Shown here: positions 60,572 through 64,000 of the stretch, piece by piece
How the letters are laid out: the number at the start of each line of letters is the position of its first letter
Numbering within the stretch: the stretch's first letter is position 1
NCBI GenBank assembly: GCA_958295955.1
Contig: OY282420.1
Coordinates: forward strand, 3,486,435 to 3,550,434
DNA length: 64,000 nt
Direction: 5' to 3'
Source: an uncultured Bryobacterales bacterium
GTDB lineage: Bacteria > Acidobacteriota > Terriglobia > Bryobacterales > UBA6623
Translations under genes and position numbers: made by a program
Notes under the pieces: model-generated
The model's input: the letters and a program-made list of their open reading frames with translations, nothing else
Told to the model about the DNA's origin: nothing
Database searches by the model: none

Positions 60572-61906
60572 ATGAGATCCAACGCAGCGCGCGCGGTGAG
60601 CGACGGTTCGGCGCCCTGGCGCTACCGGCCGAGGAGTGGACGGAGCAGTGACGCGAAGATGAATCGACGCCTTGCCTTGAAAGGGATCGGGGGCATACTG
60701 ACTCTTCCCCTCCTGGAATCCGGAGCCGTCGCAGCTCAGTCTCCACCTACGCGGTTCTTGGTCGTGGGCAACCCGTTGGGGATGCATCCCGATCATTTTT
60801 TCCCAACAGAATTCGGCAAGTCTTTCACGCTCCCCGAGACCCTTCGATCTCTCGAATGGCTTCGCGGTCGACTAACGATCCTGTCGCACACGGACCATGG
60901 GATGAACAACGGTCATGGCCGCGAGATATCGTTCCTTAACGGAGTCCTTCCCGAGAACAGTTCGGCCTACCCCGAGAGAAACATCTCGGTAGATCAAGTG
61001 ATGGCCCGCCGCACTTACGGGCGCGTACGCTTTCCGTCGGTCCACGCGGCTCTGGAAAACGGGATTCGGATGAGCTGGAATGCCAACGGCGTCGAGTTGA
61101 AGCCGGTTACGGACCCGCATAGACTGTTCGACCACCTGTTTCTCAACCTGACCGCCGAGCAACGAAAGGTCCGTAAGCAGTTGATCGCGCGCAACGGCAG
61201 CATTCTGGACACGGTAGGCGAGCAACTGGCCGGCTTGCAGCGGCGAGCCGGCAGACGGGATCGGGAGCGGCTGGATCAGTACGCGACTTCGATTCGCGAG
61301 TTGGAAGCGAGCTTGGCGGGCCGCAGCGAGTGGATCGACCGCGACAAGCCGAAGTTCGACATCTCGCGGCGCTTCGCCGGCGCCGAGACGACCATCGAAA
61401 ACCGATACGACGCGATCTTCGACATGATCGCGCATGCATTCGAGACCGATCTCACGCGCGTCGCCACGGTGGCCTTCCCCAACGAACTCGGATACACCGA
61501 CATCGACGGCGTGACGCGCGGCTACCACGCCTGCACCCACAACGGCAAGAAGGAAGAGGTGATTGCCGAGTTGGTGGCGCTCGAGTCGTTCCAGATCGCG
61601 CAGTTGTCGCGTTGCCTGCGGAAGCTGGACGCGGTTCGGGAACCCCATGCGGACGGCACGCTGCTCGATCGCACGATCGTCTTGTTCGGCAGCGGAATGG
61701 GATACGGCGGCACCCACTCGAACCGTAACCTTCCGATCTTGGTCGCCGGCGGAGGCTTCCGGCATTTGGGACATGTCGATACCCGCAGCGGGAGCGGCTT
61801 CAACATGCCGTTGTGCAATCTCTACGTCACGCTGCTGCAGCGCTTCGGCGTGGAGCGGGACCGGTTCAACACGAGTACGGGCGCCTTCGAGTTGCGTTAT
61901 GGGTAG
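60572..61906 (+). CDS. DUF1552 family exported protein
   Basis: 444 residues from the ATG at 60572, which has AAGGAGG 4 nt upstream; an alternative ATG at 60659 directly precedes the Tat-like NRRLALKGIGGILTLPLLES and would give 415 residues. DUF1552 features are FLVVGNPLGMHPDHFFP, SHTDHGMNNGHGREISFLNG, DQYATSIRELE and GSGMGYGGTHSNRNLPILVA. These proteins are usually encoded beside DUF1587/1592/1588/1585 cytochromes, exactly as here. Function unknown; secretion via Tat is likely. It overlaps the next gene by 8 nt. Confidence 0.9.
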   Translation: MRSNAARAVSDGSAPWRYRPRSGRSSDAKMNRRLALKGIGGILTLPLLESGAVAAQSPPTRFLVVGNPLGMHPDHFFPTEFGKSFTLPETLRSLEWLRGRLTILSHTDHGMNNGHGREISFLNGVLPENSSAYPERNISVDQVMARRTYGRVRFPSVHAALENGIRMSWNANGVELKPVTDPHRLFDHLFLNLTAEQRKVRKQLIARNGSILDTVGEQLAGLQRRAGRRDRERLDQYATSIRELEASLAGRSEWIDRDKPKFDISRRFAGAETTIENRYDAIFDMIAHAFETDLTRVATVAFPNELGYTDIDGVTRGYHACTHNGKKEEVIAELVALESFQIAQLSRCLRKLDAVREPHADGTLLDRTIVLFGSGMGYGGTHSNRNLPILVAGGGFRHLGHVDTRSGSGFNMPLCNLYVTLLQRFGVERDRFNTSTGAFELRYG

Positions 61907-64000
61907 CTTGCGCCGCGCGGCGACGGCGCTGGCGGCGCTCGGCGCCATGCAATCGGTTTTGGGCGACGACCGCATCGCCGCGCCCGGCTTGGAATTGCTG
62001 AAGACGCACTGTTCGTTCTGTCACGGCGGCGCGGAGCCGAAGGGCGGGTTCCGGATCGGTTCTCTGTCTGCAGCCCCGGACCGACGCAACGCCGATCTGT
62101 GGCGGAAGAGTTTGGAATACGTCCGAGCCGAGTTCATGCCCCCGGCGGAAGCGGGCCGGCTTCCGGCAACGGATCGACATCGCATCGTCGCTTTTCTCGA
62201 AGGTCGGATTCGCGGCGGGGAAGAGCAAACCGGCAAGGCAATCGCAGGCGCGCCGCGGCGGCTCAACAATCGCGAGCTCGCCAACAGTGTCCGCGACGTG
62301 CTGCTGATCGAAGACGTCGGAACGCATCGGCCGCTGGCCGATCTTCTTGGCGACACGCTGCAGGACGGCTTCGACACCAATGCCGACGCGCTGGGGATGA
62401 GTCAGTTTCACTTGGAGCAGTACATCGAGGCGTTTCGCAAAGTCGTCGACGCTACGATCCTTTCCGGCGAACTGCCGGAGACGCGCCGCTACAAAGTCAC
62501 AGCCGGCGACATGCGCATGACGAGCCGGTCGCAGAGGCGCAGGCAGGAGCGGGCGAACCGGACAGATGAGAGCATAGACTTTCTCGATCCGAGGTTGCGC
62601 GTGTACTTCGCGAACTTCGAAAGCGCGCCGGCGACGGGGAGATATCGCATCAAGATCCGGGCCGCGGCCAAGGATCGCGGGCTGTACGACTCCGCCGAGA
62701 CAGGCATCTACGACGGCGATCCGGTTCGCTTGAGCGTTCACTTGGGCGACCGTGTCCGGGTTTTCCCCCTCCCTGACGAGACGCCGGTCGAGATTGAGCT
62801 GGACGAATGGATCGCGGCGGGAACGCGGCTCGAGCTGTCGTATCCGACGGATGGTTTGCGGCTGCGTGGCAACGGGAACTTCAAGTTCCAGTTCTCGATC
62901 GCTCACGATCACATTCAGAAGACGGACCCGAAGCTGCATGCGGCGATCCTGAAGGAAAATATACCCAAGGCTCCGGCGCGAACGGCAAAAAATCCGAGAC
63001 ATTGGAGCCACTGGACCGAGCATTGGCAGGGGCCGCGGCCGCGCTTGTTTAGCGCCGAGATCGAAGGCCCGCTGTACGCAAGCCGGCCGCCGAAGCGGCA
63101 GATCGCTTTGCTGGGGGAGTCTCCAAAGGCGCAGAACGCCGCCGCGATCCTGCGCCCGATCGCGGAAAGAGCATGGCGCCGCGAGCTGCGCGACGGCGAG
63201 TTGGACCCGATCGTCCGTTTGGTCGCGGCCGGCGCCGCGCAGGGAATCTCGGCTGAAGAGGACATCGAAGCGCTGAAGGAGGGCATTGTTGCGCTTCTCG
63301 CTTCGCCTTCTTTCCTGGTGGTGAACTCGGGTGACGGCGCCTCCTCTGACCGATTCGCGTCGAAGCTTAGTTATTTCCTTCGCAGCACGATCCCGGATCT
63401 GCGCATCCGCGAAGCTGTGCGCAATGGCGAACTGGCGACGTTCGAGGCGGTGCGCGCCGAAGTCCTCCGCTGGTTCGAGAGCTCCGCAGCGGACGAGTTC
63501 GTGCGGAAGTTTCCACATGCGTGGCTGGAGTTGGATCGCATTAACTTCATGGCGCCGGATCCGGATCGTTTTCCCATGTACGCCCGCAAGCGATTAAGCG
63601 AGGACATGGTTGACGAGGCGCTGCGGTTCTTTCGGCATGTGGTTGAGAACAACCTTCCCGTCCCCGAGCTGTTGTCGGCCGACTACACATTTCTGAACGC
63701 GGACCTGGCCAAGGTCTATGGGGTCCGCGACGCGCCGCAGGACTCGCAGCTACGCAAGTACACGTTTGCCGACGGACGGCGGGGCGGATTGCTCGGCATG
63801 GGAGCTTTCCTGACTCTGACGGCGGACAGCCTTGCGACGTCGCCTATTCACAGGGCGGTTTACGTGATGGAGAAGTTCCTAGGGATTCGACCGCCGCCTC
63901 CTCCGGCCGACGTCGAAATCGCCGAGCCCGATGTCCGTCAAGCCAAGACGATCAAGGAAATCCTCGCTGCCCACACAACCGACCCGACCTGCGCATCCTG
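61899..64000 (+). CDS. DUF1587/DUF1592/DUF1588-type cytochrome c protein (partial)
   Basis: Runs off the right edge; at least 700 codons. It starts at an ATG overlapping the DUF1552 stop (ATGGGTAG), with a short hydrophobic N-terminus (RRAATALAALGAMQSVLG). The single c-type heme site is CSFCH near residue 47, followed by EFMPPAEAGRL (probable axial Met), DUF1587 (RRLNNRELANSVRDVL), DUF1592 in the middle (RPIAERAWRRELRDGELDP), and DUF1588 (GLLGMGAFLTLTADSLATSP, RPPPPPADVE). DUF1585 is expected beyond the edge. Together with the DUF1552 protein it forms the usual pair of this poorly understood system. Confidence 0.9.
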   Translation, partial: MGSLRRAATALAALGAMQSVLGDDRIAAPGLELLKTHCSFCHGGAEPKGGFRIGSLSAAPDRRNADLWRKSLEYVRAEFMPPAEAGRLPATDRHRIVAFLEGRIRGGEEQTGKAIAGAPRRLNNRELANSVRDVLLIEDVGTHRPLADLLGDTLQDGFDTNADALGMSQFHLEQYIEAFRKVVDATILSGELPETRRYKVTAGDMRMTSRSQRRRQERANRTDESIDFLDPRLRVYFANFESAPATGRYRIKIRAAAKDRGLYDSAETGIYDGDPVRLSVHLGDRVRVFPLPDETPVEIELDEWIAAGTRLELSYPTDGLRLRGNGNFKFQFSIAHDHIQKTDPKLHAAILKENIPKAPARTAKNPRHWSHWTEHWQGPRPRLFSAEIEGPLYASRPPKRQIALLGESPKAQNAAAILRPIAERAWRRELRDGELDPIVRLVAAGAAQGISAEEDIEALKEGIVALLASPSFLVVNSGDGASSDRFASKLSYFLRSTIPDLRIREAVRNGELATFEAVRAEVLRWFESSAADEFVRKFPHAWLELDRINFMAPDPDRFPMYARKRLSEDMVDEALRFFRHVVENNLPVPELLSADYTFLNADLAKVYGVRDAPQDSQLRKYTFADGRRGGLLGMGAFLTLTADSLATSPIHRAVYVMEKFLGIRPPPPPADVEIAEPDVRQAKTIKEILAAHTTDPTCAS

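Noticed and set aside
61866-63518. 550-codon minus-strand frame at the right end
   Set aside because: Antisense to the partial DUF1587/1592 gene, which has clear motifs and remains open to the edge.

Overview
The window looks like a chromosomal piece of a high-GC Gram-negative bacterium, most likely an acidobacterium of the Bryobacterales/Solibacter type. The evidence is an acidobacterial-style VWFA-related protein, a TonB receptor with a carboxypeptidase-like N-terminal domain, many exported sulfatases and Tat-exported oxidoreductases/isomerases, LolA, and the PSCyt/DUF1549/DUF1553 and DUF1552/DUF1592 families shared by Acidobacteria and Planctomycetes. This is inferred from gene content; there is no rRNA in the window. 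I saw no CRISPR array, transposase or integrase.

Layout. 0.1-4.5 kb: two tandem copies of an uncharacterised multi-spanning membrane protein plus remnants of a third copy and of the neighbouring VWFA-like gene, showing a repeated segmental duplication. 4.6-9.7 kb: metallo-beta-lactamase hydrolase and D-2-hydroxyacid dehydrogenase (operon), thioredoxin-like exported protein, cysteine desulfurase, rpmB and tag. 9.7-19.5 kb: beta-propeller/PHP-type exported protein, an orphan phosphorothioation-associated methyltransferase, an M16 peptidase, two divergent sulfatases and an exported Gfo/Idh/MocA protein. 19.5-27 kb: housekeeping genes (A-type Fe-S carrier, tRNA-Met, DUF523, cyclophilin, lolA with an aminotransferase, ddl, asnS). 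27-38 kb: enolase-superfamily enzyme, giant PSCyt/PSD1 cytochrome protein, small exported proteins, RraA-like and DinB-like proteins, and a DUF5916 outer-membrane protein.

38-50.6 kb is a coherent catabolic block. A TonB receptor gene and an IclR regulator gene face away from each other across a perfect 14-bp palindrome. The regulator is followed by a DHDPS/NAL-family aldolase, a Tat amidohydrolase, a Tat xylose-isomerase-like TIM barrel, a Tat Gfo/Idh/MocA oxidoreductase and an enoyl-CoA hydratase. A second cluster has a periplasmic cytochrome c, a Tat-exported TPP enzyme of the acetolactate-synthase fold and a small coupled protein.

50.6-58.9 kb is the most unusual part. It is an island of lower-GC, repeat-rich genes between two near-identical direct repeats of about 266 bp. 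The left repeat is fused in frame to a truncated, frameshifted ffh. The right repeat abuts a C-terminal remnant of an IlvD/Edd dehydratase on one side and a frameshifted HExxH-type protein on the other. Inside lie a 1223-residue ankyrin protein made of three fused modules, a second ankyrin lipoprotein-like gene, a PD-(D/E)XK-nuclease-like gene translationally coupled to it (TGATG), and a small conserved-looking ORF. 58.9-64 kb returns to exported sulfatase and DUF1552/DUF1592 genes, the last running off the edge.

Across the window many genes have a TAnnnT -10 hexamer ending only 7-11 nt before the start codon and no Shine-Dalgarno sequence, which suggests leaderless or near-leaderless transcription is common here.
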